Source of the DNA: Rhodocyclaceae bacterium | GTDB lineage: Bacteria > Pseudomonadota > Gammaproteobacteria > Burkholderiales > Rhodocyclaceae | Assembly (NCBI GenBank): GCA_023150275.1 | Contig: JAKLLG010000012.1 | Coordinates: 45,294 to 109,293, forward strand | DNA length: 64,000 nt | Direction of reading: 5' to 3' | In this document: piece by piece, positions 14,869-22,449 of the stretch | Numbering within the stretch: position 1 is the first letter of the stretch | How the letters are laid out: every line of letters begins with the position of its first letter | Notes under the pieces: generated by a model | What the model saw: the letters and a program-made list of their open reading frames with translations, nothing else | Databases searched by the model: none | What the model was told of the DNA's origin: nothing | Made by a program: the position numbers and the translations under genes

Positions 14869-16137
14869 TCATCCGGTGGCGACGAGCCAGCCACCGAGGC
14901 AGCCGCAGGCGACGGCGGCAAAGCCGCCCAGCACGCGCGTGGCCAGGCTGCGCCCGGCGACACTGACGACGATGCCGAATTTGAAGACAAGATTCGAGAG
15001 CAGTGCGAGCAGGATTGCCGTGGTGGCCGCGTCAGCGAGCAGTTTTTCCTGCCCGAACAGGCGCAGGCTGGAGAGCGTGATCGCATCGACATCGGTGAGC
15101 CCGGAAACCAGTGCCACGACGTAGAGCCCGAGGCTGCCCGCTTTGTCGGAGAGCGCGGCGGAGAGTAGCAGCACGAGCGCGTACACGGCACCGAAGGTGA
15201 GCGCTGCGCCGATCTCGGTTGGATTGCGCAGTTCGAGTTGCGGCAGATCGCTGTCGCCACCCAGCTTCCGCCAGGCGACGCCGACGAAGGCAATCCCGAC
15301 GAGCAGGCCGGCGCCAAGCACCGGCAGCAGCGTTGGCAGGATACCGGGCTGCACGATGGCGCCGACGACCGCGAGACGGATCAGCACGACCAGATTGGCG
15401 GTGAGGATGACCACCAGGCTGAGCGGGCGCAGGCTGGCGTCTTCGGCGGCGTGGCGTGAGTACACCAGCGTCGTTGCGGTACTCGACGCCAGTCCGCCAA
15501 GAACACCGAGCAGCAGGCCGCCGTGACGCTGGCCGACGATGCGCAGGGCCGCGTAGCCGGTGAGGCAGACGCCGGAGATCAGAACCACCATCCACCAGAT
15601 CTGGTAAGGATTGAGTGTGTCGTAGGGGCCGAAATTGCGATCCGGCAGGATCGGCAGGATGATCAGCGACAGTACGCAGAACTGCAGCACCGAGGTGATG
15701 TCGCGCCGCGTCAGCTGCTTCGACACGTTCTGCAGCTCCGCCTTGAAATAGAGGAGCACCGTGGTGACGATCGCCAGCATCACCGCGATGCTGCGGTAGC
15801 CGTACCAGATCATCGCGCCGTAGCAGAAGGCCAGCATCAGCGCGACGACGGACGTGGTACCGGGATCGTTGGCATCCGGCTGGCGCTGGTAAGCGGCGAT
15901 CATCATGCCGCCGACAATTGCAAGCCCCGCCGCCAGCAGCCAGGGCGACTCGGTGCGTACCGCGAGCACGGCGCAGACGGTACCGAGCAGCGCGACCAGG
16001 CCGAAGGTGCGCAGCCCGGCGCGCGATGCCGGATTGCGCTCGCGCTCCAGCCCCATCAGCAGTCCGATGCCGAGCGAGAGCAGGAAGGCCTGAATGAATT
16101 CGAGACCGAGATCGGAGAGCAGGGTGCCGTTGTTCAT
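14869..16137 (-). CDS. MgtC/SapB-family membrane protein with DUF4010
   Basis: A 422-aa integral membrane protein. The N-terminus has the MgtC/SapB signature (FLLSLGIGLLMGLERERN followed by AGLRTFGLVALLG), and the rest is a DUF4010-type block of about nine hydrophobic helices (LGGLASSTATTLVYSR is a recognisable segment). ATG 16137 is the natural start: the open frame upstream reads Arg-rich sequence unlike the family and overlaps the divergent ispD promoter region. The role is probably ion homeostasis or transport; the substrate is unknown. It is a single-gene unit, divergent from ispD-ispF-thpR. Confidence 0.85.
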   Translation of the reverse strand: MNNGTLLSDLGLEFIQAFLLSLGIGLLMGLERERNPASRAGLRTFGLVALLGTVCAVLAVRTESPWLLAAGLAIVGGMMIAAYQRQPDANDPGTTSVVALMLAFCYGAMIWYGYRSIAVMLAIVTTVLLYFKAELQNVSKQLTRRDITSVLQFCVLSLIILPILPDRNFGPYDTLNPYQIWWMVVLISGVCLTGYAALRIVGQRHGGLLLGVLGGLASSTATTLVYSRHAAEDASLRPLSLVVILTANLVVLIRLAVVGAIVQPGILPTLLPVLGAGLLVGIAFVGVAWRKLGGDSDLPQLELRNPTEIGAALTFGAVYALVLLLSAALSDKAGSLGLYVVALVSGLTDVDAITLSSLRLFGQEKLLADAATTAILLALLSNLVFKFGIVVSVAGRSLATRVLGGFAAVACGCLGGWLVATG

Positions 16138-16247
16138 CGTGGATGACGTGAGTTGGATGCTTGAATGGACGAATTGATGACCGCGTCGCTTGCGCCGTTG
16201 CAACCGGGCTTGAACGGTTACAATCCCTTCTCTCTGGAAATTACGCC

Positions 16248-16940
16248 ATGCCCCGCCATTTCGCAATCGTTCCCGCCGCCGGCAGCGGTGCCCGTTTCGG
16301 CGCCGCCGTACCAAAGCAATACCTGCCGCTGGCCGGCCGCCCACTGATCTTCCACACGCTGCGTGCGCTGCTGGAAGACACGCGCGTCGATCGTGTCGTC
16401 GTCGTGCTGGCGCCTGACGACGCCCACTGGTCGCAACACGACTGGCTGTCGCTCGGCCCGCGCCTCGAAGTCGTCTGCGTTGGCGGCGCGACGCGGGCGG
16501 AAAGCGTGCTCGCCGGATTGCGGGCGCTGGAAACGGCGGCCGCGCCCGACGACTGGGTGCTGGTCCATGATGCCGCGCGCCCCTGCCTTGCGCCGGCGAT
16601 GCTCGCCGCGCTCATCGACGGCCTCGCCGATGACCCTGTCGGTGGCCTGCTCGCCGTGCCGGTAGCGGATACGCTGAAACGGGAGGATACTGAGGGACGC
16701 GCCGAGCAAACGGTGCCGCGCGAAGGACTCTGGCAGGCGCAAACGCCGCAGATGTTCCGCCATGCGACGCTGCTCGCCGCGCTGGAAGCCGGCACGGCAG
16801 TGACCGACGAAGCAGGAGCGATCGAGGCGCTTGGCTTGCGTCCGCGGCTGATTCGCGGCGACGCAACGAACCTCAAGATAACGTACCCGGCCGATCTGCC
16901 ATTGGCCGAGATGATCATGCTGGCGAGGAGGGGGAAATGA
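16248..16940 (+). CDS. ispD: 2-C-methyl-D-erythritol 4-phosphate cytidylyltransferase
   Basis: IspD (230 aa) transfers CMP from CTP to MEP in the non-mevalonate isoprenoid pathway. The N-terminal nucleotide-binding motif [20 protein letters not shown] (about residues 9-28) and the HDAARPCL motif (about 105-112) are clear, and LTITKAT-like C-terminal residues appear as [13 protein letters not shown] 16248 directly precedes the motif at normal distance; the upstream open frame is not conserved. A TACAAT hexamer about 30 nt upstream (from 16219) is a possible -10 element. It overlaps ispF by 4 bp (ATGA), so the two consecutive pathway enzymes are translationally coupled. Confidence 0.97.
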   Translation: MPRHFAIVPAAGSGARFGAAVPKQYLPLAGRPLIFHTLRALLEDTRVDRVVVVLAPDDAHWSQHDWLSLGPRLEVVCVGGATRAESVLAGLRALETAAAPDDWVLVHDAARPCLAPAMLAALIDGLADDPVGGLLAVPVADTLKREDTEGRAEQTVPREGLWQAQTPQMFRHATLLAALEAGTAVTDEAGAIEALGLRPRLIRGDATNLKITYPADLPLAEMIMLARRGK

Positions 16941-17416
16941 TTCGCATCGGTCAGGGCTTCGACGTGCATGCACTGGTGCCGGGGCGCAAGCTGATCATCG
17001 GCGGCGTCGAGATTCCGCACGACGCGGGCCTGCTCGGGCATTCGGATGCCGACGTGCTGCTGCATGCCATCACCGATGCGCTGCTCGGCGCCGCCGCCCT
17101 CGGCGACATCGGCCGCCACTTTCCCGATACCGACGAGCGCTGGCGCGGCGCCGACAGCCGCGTGCTGCTGCGGGCCACCGTCGGCCTGCTGGCGCAGGCC
17201 GGCTGGCGCGTGGTCAATGTCGATTCGACGATCATCGCTCAGGCGCCAAAGATGGCGCCGCACATTCCCGCAATGGTCGAGAACATTGCGGCCGATCTGC
17301 TGGTGGCCGGCGGCGATGTAAACGTCAAGGCCAAGACCAGCGAGCACCTCGGTTATGCCGGGCGCGGCGAGGGCATCGTGGCGGAAGCCGTGGTGCTGAT
17401 TTCCCATGGCGGCTGA
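16937..17416 (+). CDS. ispF: 2-C-methyl-D-erythritol 2,4-cyclodiphosphate synthase
   Basis: IspF (159 aa, normal length) cyclises CDP-ME 2-phosphate with release of CMP, further along the MEP pathway from IspD. The metal-binding D-x-H (GFDVHAL, residues 7-13), the [19 protein letters not shown] motif and [17 protein letters not shown] near the C-terminus are diagnostic. Its ATG overlaps the ispD stop and its end overlaps the start of thpR by 11 bp, giving a tight three-gene operon. Confidence 0.98.
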   Translation: MIRIGQGFDVHALVPGRKLIIGGVEIPHDAGLLGHSDADVLLHAITDALLGAAALGDIGRHFPDTDERWRGADSRVLLRATVGLLAQAGWRVVNVDSTIIAQAPKMAPHIPAMVENIAADLLVAGGDVNVKAKTSEHLGYAGRGEGIVAEAVVLISHGG

Positions 17417-17969
17417 ACCCACGTACGCAGCCCCCTCGGCTGGCCGCCTGTTCTTCGCCCTGTGGCTGCCGCCGGCGTGTTCCGGCGTCCTGCACGCGAT
17501 GGCTGGCGCCATGGTCGGCCGCAGCGGTGGCCGGCTGATGCGCGAGGACACGCTGCACCTCACGCTGGCCTTCCTCGGCGACATTGCCGAAAAACGCCTG
17601 CCCGCACTCACCGAACTGGCCGACGGGCTCAGTCTGCCGCGGGTGCCGGTGCGGCTCGATCGCCTCGGCTTCTGGGCGCACAACCACATTCTCTTCGCCG
17701 GCTCCACGGCACCGGCGCCGGCGCTTGTGGCGCTCGCCGATTCTCTGCAGGAAACCCTCAAGGAAGCCGGTTTCCTCGCCGAAACCCGCGCCTTCGTGCC
17801 GCACGTGACCATGCTCAGGAAGCTGCTGCATCCCGGCAAGCTGCCGCCGCTGCCGGCCCAGGAGTGGGAAGCCGAGGAAATCGCGCTGGTCCGCTCGTGG
17901 CGCTCCGATCGCGGTGCCGCCTACGAGACTGTGGCCCGCTGGCCCCTGCACGCAGCCGTCAACGCTTGA
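17406..17969 (+). CDS. thpR: RNA 2',3'-cyclic phosphodiesterase (LigT/ThpR family)
   Basis: A 187-aa 2H phosphoesterase. Two H-x-T-x motifs are present: LHLTLAFLG (about residues 46-54) and PHVTMLRKL (about 131-139), the catalytic pair of the family. A FFALWLP segment near the N-terminus is also typical. The enzyme hydrolyses 2',3'-cyclic phosphates of RNA. It overlaps the 3' end of ispF by 11 bp and is the last gene of the ispDF operon, immediately before the integron-type cassette region. Confidence 0.92.
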   Translation: MAAEPTYAAPSAGRLFFALWLPPACSGVLHAMAGAMVGRSGGRLMREDTLHLTLAFLGDIAEKRLPALTELADGLSLPRVPVRLDRLGFWAHNHILFAGSTAPAPALVALADSLQETLKEAGFLAETRAFVPHVTMLRKLLHPGKLPPLPAQEWEAEEIALVRSWRSDRGAAYETVARWPLHAAVNA

Positions 17970-18084
17970 ACGTTTTTTGGGGCTTCGGATTTTCCGGTGT
18001 ACGGGCACTGATCCTGCGCCTCGCCGGCCAAGGGTCGATTTCAGCAAGCAAGATGGACAGGTCTTATGTGTCCGGTCAGACGGC

Positions 18085-18150
18085 CCTTGTAGTGGAAGTG
18101 AGCGGCCTGCGCGGCTTTTCGCGCAGGTCTGCTCGACTGCCGGGTTATGC
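18085..18150 (-). repeat. attC-like recombination site A (terminal, degenerate outer core)
   Basis: Read on the minus strand, this 66-bp element begins with GCATAAC (RYYYAAC core), contains the stem CCTGCGCG-aaaagc-CGCGCAGG and CCGGCAGTCGAG/CTCACTTCCAC arms typical of attC sites. The outer simple core expected as GTTRRRY reads TACAAGG and is thus degenerate. It lies just after the stop of the last cassette gene and marks the distal end of the array. Confidence 0.75.
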
Positions 18151-18153
18151 GCT

Positions 18154-18600
18154 TTAGCATCCATGCACTTCTTCTCTGAAGCGGCGCATGAGGGGCGTTT
18201 CCTGTGCCGTAAGTTGCCAGTAGTTTTCAAGCGCGCGGTCTAGAATTTCCACCGCCGCCTCTCTTGGTACGGAAATGGGTTGGCCATCCGTGTAATGCTT
18301 CAAACCGTCTCTGAATTCATTAGCCATGGTTACGAAAACCTTCGGCGACCATTCCTCGCCATGAACGCTTCTTCCGACGGCGACACAGAGGTTAACAAAT
18401 GATCCAAGAGCGTTTTCTTTCCCAGATTTTTCCAAGAGCTTTCCAAGAATTTCCTCGCAAGCACCGGCAAGAGTGATTGCGCAAACGTAGTCGCTTTCGT
18501 CGAGGAATAGGCGCAGGGCACGTTCAAGTTGATGAGCCGCCACCTCGGCCTTCGTGAAGGTGGGCAGGTCATCGAGATTGAGTGTCTCAGTAAAGCGCAT
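18154..18600 (-). CDS. Cassette protein with HEPN-like R-x4-H motif
   Basis: A 148-aa mostly helical protein of unknown function. The segment ITLAGACEEILGKLL (about 42-56) and the NEFRDGLKHYTDG segment (94-106) resemble HEPN-type helices. R97-D-G-L-K-H102 fits the R-[N/D/H]-x3-H motif used by HEPN ribonucleases (inference, no alignment run). The ATG at 18600 lies inside the GTTATGC core of the upstream attC site, and the gene is followed directly by another attC-like site, so it is an integron-type gene cassette. GC content is visibly lower than the flanking chromosome. No antitoxin-like partner is obvious; the AbiV-like cassette is directly upstream in the array. Confidence 0.7.
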   Translation of the reverse strand: MRFTETLNLDDLPTFTKAEVAAHQLERALRLFLDESDYVCAITLAGACEEILGKLLEKSGKENALGSFVNLCVAVGRSVHGEEWSPKVFVTMANEFRDGLKHYTDGQPISVPREAAVEILDRALENYWQLTAQETPLMRRFREEVHGC

Positions 18601-18666
18601 AACGTGCTAGCTCAGGGGCGCGACGCAGCATCATCGCGGAGCGTCCTTTGGAGCGGAGGGTTGGGC
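18597..18666 (-). repeat. attC-like recombination site B
   Basis: This 70-bp site, read on the minus strand, runs from GCCCAAC (RYYYAAC) to GTTATGC, with complementary arms (CCTCCGCTCC and related, GACGCTCCGCGATGATGCTGCGTCG hairpin region). It encodes the last 11 codons and stop of the AbiV-like gene at one end and supplies the ATG of the next cassette gene at the other. Confidence 0.8.
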
Positions 18667-19281
18667 GTCGACGCTTGAACGCGGAAGCACCAGTACTCGC
18701 GCCAAGACATCATCAGCCTTGGGCAACAGGATACTTTCCCTTTCAATGATTGCCTTGCATTCATTATCTGATTCAACCCATCGCACTGTATCGTTAATTT
18801 CGCCGCCTACTATCCAAATAATCTCAAGTGCATCAGAGTCCTTCACGTCGTTTGGGGTGGACCAAGTTTCATCATCGTTTAGGTCAACGTATTGCGCTGC
18901 GAGTCGCTTGCTGTGCAGTTCCTTCGAGTCAGACTTTCGCAATTCGGCGAAGCGCTTTTGTCGCTCTAAATATGTTTCAGCAGGTAGCGGCGATTTCAAC
19001 ATGAACGTTGATTGCCCAGCTTGTAGTTTCTCTTGGTGCGGGTTTGAGCGCGGTTTGACACGTTCTTTTATAACGGTTGCCTTGATGGCTGCGCCATCTG
19101 CCAGTTCGTATGCAACCTTAGCCAAAATATTAAAACGCCCTAACTCCTCGCGAGCCATTACGGCAAGATGAAAGCTGCTAGCGGCTCTGCCTGCTGCATA
19201 AAGTATTGCGGCATCTTCAACTAGGCGCGATGCATTGGAGAGTGCATGGCATGCACCCAGCAAAGTTGATTTGCGATCCAT
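18631..19281 (-). CDS. AbiV family abortive-infection protein (gene cassette)
   Basis: A 216-aa protein matching the AbiV pattern: NASRLVEDAAILYAAGRAAS followed by FHLAVMAREELGR (about 16-49), then a PHQEKL segment (81-86) and KRLAAQYVDLNDDE (125-138). AbiV proteins are HEPN-like and are known from lactococcal phage defence, where AbiV blocks late phage protein production. R32-x5-H38 could be the HEPN catalytic pair (inference). ATG 19281 was chosen over a TTG 24 nt upstream that lies within the attC core. The C-terminus is encoded by attC site B. It is one of five small minus-strand cassettes, giving a mobile defence-gene context. Confidence 0.78.
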   Translation of the reverse strand: MDRKSTLLGACHALSNASRLVEDAAILYAAGRAASSFHLAVMAREELGRFNILAKVAYELADGAAIKATVIKERVKPRSNPHQEKLQAGQSTFMLKSPLPAETYLERQKRFAELRKSDSKELHSKRLAAQYVDLNDDETWSTPNDVKDSDALEIIWIVGGEINDTVRWVESDNECKAIIERESILLPKADDVLARVLVLPRSSVDAQPSAPKDAPR

Positions 19282-19299
19282 AGGCGTTAGATGTGCGAC

Positions 19300-19368
19300 G
19301 CCCAACGTCTGAATTCACCGGCCTTGCGCGGCTTTATGCGCAAGGTCCGGTGGAATGATGGGTTGGGC
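19300..19368 (-). repeat. attC-like recombination site C
   Basis: A 69-bp site with GCCCAAC at one end and GTTGGGC at the other (perfect RYYYAAC and GTTRRRY cores), and an inner stem CTTGCGCATAAAGCCGCGCAAG with CCGG arms. It separates the lipoprotein cassette from the AbiV-like cassette. Confidence 0.85.
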
Positions 19369-19389
19369 GTCATAGCAATGTACTGAAGA

Positions 19390-19734
19390 CTAGGGCATTC
19401 CTAAACACGATGGGTCAGGAACGTGAAGTGTCGATATTGTGTTCTGATCGTCAACGACAAAATTGACTCGCAATATGCAGGTGGGGAAGATTCCCGTTCT
19501 CTTGGTGCAATCAAAGTTTTCTCGCTTTGCGCCTGTAACAAAACAGACGTAGCCTGCCCTGAATAGCTGTTCAGTTACAACCCAATGTTTCACACCTGAG
19601 CGTATTCCAAGTGACTCTAGCTGAGCATCGCTCATTTTCTGAGCAGTGCTGCAACCACTCAGCAGGATGAGGGTTGCGATGCATGCAATGGCAAGTGAAA
19701 TATGCCCGCTGACAGAGGAGACACGCAAACTCAT
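19390..19734 (-). CDS. Small lipoprotein, unknown function (gene cassette)
   Basis: A 114-aa protein with a lipoprotein signal peptide: hydrophobic IACIATLILLSG followed by the lipobox cysteine at about residue 28 (LLSGCS). The mature part has four further cysteines (AGYVCFVTG, FDCTKR, FPTCILR, DPSCLG), suggesting disulfides in the periplasm. ATG 19734 follows the GTTGGGC core of attC site D by 3 nt. No family was recognised. The gene is part of the integron-type cassette array and is lower in GC than the flanking chromosome. Confidence 0.65.
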   Translation of the reverse strand: MSLRVSSVSGHISLAIACIATLILLSGCSTAQKMSDAQLESLGIRSGVKHWVVTEQLFRAGYVCFVTGAKRENFDCTKRTGIFPTCILRVNFVVDDQNTISTLHVPDPSCLGMP

Positions 19735-19737
19735 GAC

Positions 19738-19818
19738 GCCCAACGTGCAAAGTAAATGGCGTGCCGCTTGCGGCACGTCCAAGCGCCCGCAGGGCGCGAT
19801 TTGACTGGAATGTTAGAA
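19738..19818 (-). repeat. attC-like recombination site D
   Basis: An 81-bp site, minus-strand TTCTAAC to GTTGGGC, with inner palindromes CGCCCTGCGGGCG and GTGCCGCAAGCGGCAC. The TAA stop codon of the membrane-protein cassette (19813-19815) is part of the TTCTAAC core. The next cassette gene starts 3 nt past the other core. Confidence 0.78.
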
Positions 19819-20088
19819 CTCGCGTTCATGCCTGAACCTCTTGACGAAATTCAGCCCCCAGGCGACAAGAAGGCACCCAGTTACGCCAGCAACGGCGAGC
19901 ACGGCAACGACCCACGACTCCATGTGGAAGTGCCAAGCTACAAATGAGCAATACAACAGCGCCGGGCCGCTAAACCGGAGCGGTAGCTTTGCCCACGGAA
20001 TCCAACTTTCCCACGGTAGCCAGCAAGTTACTAGGATGGGCAGCACCGGAAGCAACGGCAGCAAAATGATCAGATCAATTGCCGTCAA
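19813..20088 (-). CDS. Small membrane protein (gene cassette)
   Basis: A 91-aa hydrophobic protein with about three predicted membrane helices (LIILLPLLPVLPILVTCWL near the N-terminus, PALLYCSFVAWHF, and VVAVLAVAGVTGCLLVAWGL) and a basic C-terminal tail. The best start is TTG at 20088, preceded by AAGGAAGG; no ATG is available in frame. The stop codon lies within an attC core. No known family was recognised; a toxin, immunity or transport role cannot be distinguished. Confidence 0.55.
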   Translation of the reverse strand: MTAIDLIILLPLLPVLPILVTCWLPWESWIPWAKLPLRFSGPALLYCSFVAWHFHMESWVVAVLAVAGVTGCLLVAWGLNFVKRFRHEREF

Positions 20089-20128
20089 AGTGTCGCCTTC
20101 CTTTCGATCGCATCCATGGGGTTGTGAG

Positions 20129-20215
20129 TTCTAACGTAGAGCTAACCGGCGCTGCGCGGATCTATCGCGCAGCGTCCAGCGACCGAAGGGAGCGAGGTTG
20201 AGCGCCGGGTTAGGG
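20129..20215 (-). repeat. attC-like recombination site E
   Basis: An 87-bp site, minus-strand CCCTAAC to GTTAGAA, containing CGGCGCTCAACC, the hairpin GGACGCTGCGCG-ataga-CCGCGCAGCGCC and GGTTAGCTCTAC, a layout typical of pseudomonad/xanthomonad attC sites. It separates the LprI-like cassette from the membrane-protein cassette. Confidence 0.88.
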
Positions 20216-20224
20216 GATGTTTTT

Positions 20225-20653
20225 TCATTGGCATGGCTCATTGGCTGAAAAATAGCCTCCCTCAGTAACCGCTGACAGCAGCTTAGTCAGGCTGGTAATA
20301 CGGCAACTAGTCATACGAGCCTCACACATTGTCTGCGTCGCTGTAGGTTCTCCGACTACGGCGGCCTCCAGCCAACAGGTTGTCGCACGATAATTTCGCC
20401 AAGCATTCTGTGCGCGTTGAATGGCTTCCTTTTTCAGCCCCAAGCCAGTATCTCCAGACAAGACATTCTCAAGCTTAAGCTCAAGTTCTTTGAGCGCTGA
20501 CTCTTGGCTCATCAGATCATTGGCTGCGCAAATCCTCGCAGCACTTGATGTTGGACTCTCACCCATAATGTCTCTGCAGGTCTTTTCTTCTGCAAAGACT
20601 GGGAAACAGAGAAAAGGGAAGAGCAGCAACGTAAGGACATGAGCGAGACGCAT
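20225..20653 (-). CDS. LprI/DUF1311-like secreted protein (gene cassette)
   Basis: A 142-aa exported protein: signal peptide MRLAHVLTLLLFPFLCFPVFA (cleavage near residue 21), then a Cys-containing mature domain with AQNAWRNYRATTC (about 102-114) and MTSCRITSLTKLL, matching the DUF1311/LprI pattern (lysozyme-inhibitor-like). The ATG at 20653 is 8 nt after a GTTAGGG core, as expected for the first cassette of an array. A TTG one codon earlier is less likely. The role could be protection against lysozyme or similar (inference). Confidence 0.72.
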   Translation of the reverse strand: MRLAHVLTLLLFPFLCFPVFAEEKTCRDIMGESPTSSAARICAANDLMSQESALKELELKLENVLSGDTGLGLKKEAIQRAQNAWRNYRATTCWLEAAVVGEPTATQTMCEARMTSCRITSLTKLLSAVTEGGYFSANEPCQ

Positions 20654-20660
20654 CAAAATC

Positions 20661-20667
20661 CCCTAAC
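20661..20667 (-). repeat. Array-head recombination core GTTAGGG
   Basis: On the minus strand GTTAGGG precedes the first cassette gene. Upstream sequence (20668 to about 20740) contains only a GTGCCAGCTTGGCA palindrome and no complementary RYYYAAC partner, so this is either an attI remnant or a truncated attC. No integrase gene is adjacent. Confidence 0.5.
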
Positions 20668-20708
20668 GTGAATTGGATGGCATCAGCGCCTGCCAAGCTG
20701 GCACGGTG

Positions 20709-21021
20709 ATGTATAAACTGGACAAGGATTCACCTTGGATGGCGCACCCGAAGGGTCTTTTGGTCAAAATCGAGCGATATTTCCGAGAATAGCTGGCAGT
20801 CATACGCGGCACCGAATGGATTCGATGCACATTTTGCCCGCGATAATCGCGTTTGTCATTTGTGGCGAGATAGCGAACAGCAGCTTCAGGACAAAAAGTT
20901 CGACATCCGCTTCTGGCCGAATTCAGACCCGCAGTATCAACGAATTACGCATGACATTAGAATTGCGCGTTACAACAATAACGCGACTGCAGCAATCAGG
21001 CCGATGCTCCACACCGTTTGA
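20709..21021 (+). pseudogene. Frameshifted small gene relic of unknown family
   Basis: An ATG at 20709 opens 27 codons (MYKLDKDSPWMAHPKGLLVK, then IERYFRE) and stops at 20792. The overlapping +1 frame continues to a stop at 21021 with protein-like composition (WQSYAAPNGFDAHFARDNRV and, near the end, RIARYNNNATAAIRPML). One indel near 20780-20790 would join them into about 104 aa. No family was recognised. The GC is low, like the neighbouring cassettes, but the strand is opposite. This is an inference from composition. Within the gene-poor stretch 20654-21144 nothing else was identified beyond the array-head core. Confidence 0.4.
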
Positions 21022-21144
21022 TCCGGGTTCCTGGCCAAGAAGCATGACGTACACCGGAAAATCCGCAGCGTGAATTGTCGGGGCGCCGGCGTTCAAGCTC
21101 GCCGTCCTCCAGCAAATCCGAAGCCTCCGATTCTTCCGCGCGGT

Positions 21145-22449
21145 TCAGCACTGCAGCTGCAGCCGGGCGACCAGTCCGCCGCCCTCCCGGTTGAATAGCT
21201 GCAGCTCGCCACCGTGCAGTCGCGCGATGCGCTCGACGATGGCGAGGCCGAGGCCGGTTCCCTTGGTGTCGGTGCGCGCTGATTCCAGCCGCGTGAACGG
21301 GCGCTTGAGGCGCTCGGCTTCGGCCTCCGGAATGCCGGGGCCGCGATCCATCACCTCGATGCAGAGGCCGCCGGGCATCTCACCGGCGACGACGGTGATC
21401 TCGCCGCCGCCATACTTGCGCGCATTCTCGATCAGGTTGCCGACAGCACGTGCCACGGCGAGCGGGCGCAGCAGCATTGGGCGCAGCGCCGGGGATTCGA
21501 TACGCAGGCGCACACCACTGCGCGCGAAACGCGCGGCCACATCGTTGAGCAGGTGGCCGACATCGCTTTCCACGGGCGTTTCATCGCCGGCTGCGCGTGC
21601 GTAATCCAGGAACTGGCCGATGATCGCATCCATTTGTTCGATATCGCCACCGATGGCCTGCCGCGCCTGTTCGTCGCTGACCGACAGCTCCGCTTCCAGC
21701 CGCAGCCGGGCGAGCGGGGTGCGCAGATCGTGCGAGATGCCGGCGAGTACTTCGGCGCGCTCGCGTTCGTTGCGTGCGATGTCTTCCGCCATCTGATTGA
21801 ATGCCGTGGCGAGCTGGGTCAGCTCCTCGGCGCCGGCTATCGTTACCGGCTGCGGCTGACGACCGCGCCCCACCTGTCGTGCCGCCCGCGCCAGCGAGCG
21901 CAGCGGGCGCGTCACGCGTGAAACGATCCACCAGGCCGCGAGCAGCGTCAGCACCAGCGAAGCGGTGCCCCAGCCGACCCAGTGCATTGGAAAGCTGTCG
22001 TCCGCGTGCTCGGCCGGCAGCATCACCCAGTACATGTCTTCCCGATCGCCTTCCAGCGCGAAGCTTGCCCACAGGCCTTCCTCGCCGTTGATGGCGCGGG
22101 CCAGCTGTGTGCCGCTGCCGAGACGAAGCTCGACTTCGCGGCGGAACATCTGGTGGAAGGCATCGTCCGGCAGCGGGATGACGCCGTCGTCGGGTTCGGC
22201 GGGCGTGAGGTGGATGCCCTCGCGCTCGGAGAGTTCGAGCAGCAGGAAGCGCCGTTTTTCCGGTGCCGCGGCGAGCAGGGCCGCATGCGTGACGTTGACT
22301 GCGCTCGCCGTCAGTTCGGCGAGGTGGCGGGCGCGTGGCTCGCGCTCGGCGAGGCCGAAGAGGGTGGTCCAGATGCCGAGCGTGGCGAGGATGACGACGC
22401 TGAGCAGCAGAAAGGTGCGGACCAGCAGCGTCCGCGGCAGCAGCCTCAC
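21145..22449 (-). CDS. EnvZ-like sensor histidine kinase
   Basis: A 434-aa membrane kinase. It has TM1 at about 10-31, a periplasmic domain of about 125 residues, TM2 at about 158-176, HAMP at about 177-230, HisKA motif AGISHDLRTPLARL (H240) and HATPase_c ([26 protein letters not shown]). The G-I-S-H-D-L-R-T-P-L form is typical of the EnvZ family. GTG 22449 overlaps the stop of the upstream regulator gene by 4 bp (GTGA) with AAGGAAAA before it, so it was preferred over an upstream in-frame start. It phosphorylates the adjacent OmpR-type regulator (inferred from the operon). Confidence 0.92.
   Translation of the reverse strand: MRLLPRTLLVRTFLLLSVVILATLGIWTTLFGLAEREPRARHLAELTASAVNVTHAALLAAAPEKRRFLLLELSEREGIHLTPAEPDDGVIPLPDDAFHQMFRREVELRLGSGTQLARAINGEEGLWASFALEGDREDMYWVMLPAEHADDSFPMHWVGWGTASLVLTLLAAWWIVSRVTRPLRSLARAARQVGRGRQPQPVTIAGAEELTQLATAFNQMAEDIARNERERAEVLAGISHDLRTPLARLRLEAELSVSDEQARQAIGGDIEQMDAIIGQFLDYARAAGDETPVESDVGHLLNDVAARFARSGVRLRIESPALRPMLLRPLAVARAVGNLIENARKYGGGEITVVAGEMPGGLCIEVMDRGPGIPEAEAERLKRPFTRLESARTDTKGTGLGLAIVERIARLHGGELQLFNREGGGLVARLQLQC

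Noticed and set aside
18085..20215. CRISPR array
   Set aside because: The repeated elements differ in length and sequence, are palindromic over 66-87 bp and flank genes rather than short spacers.
20709..21144. Integron integrase gene beside the cassette array
   Set aside because: No tyrosine-recombinase motifs in any frame; only a frameshifted, unrecognised frame is present.
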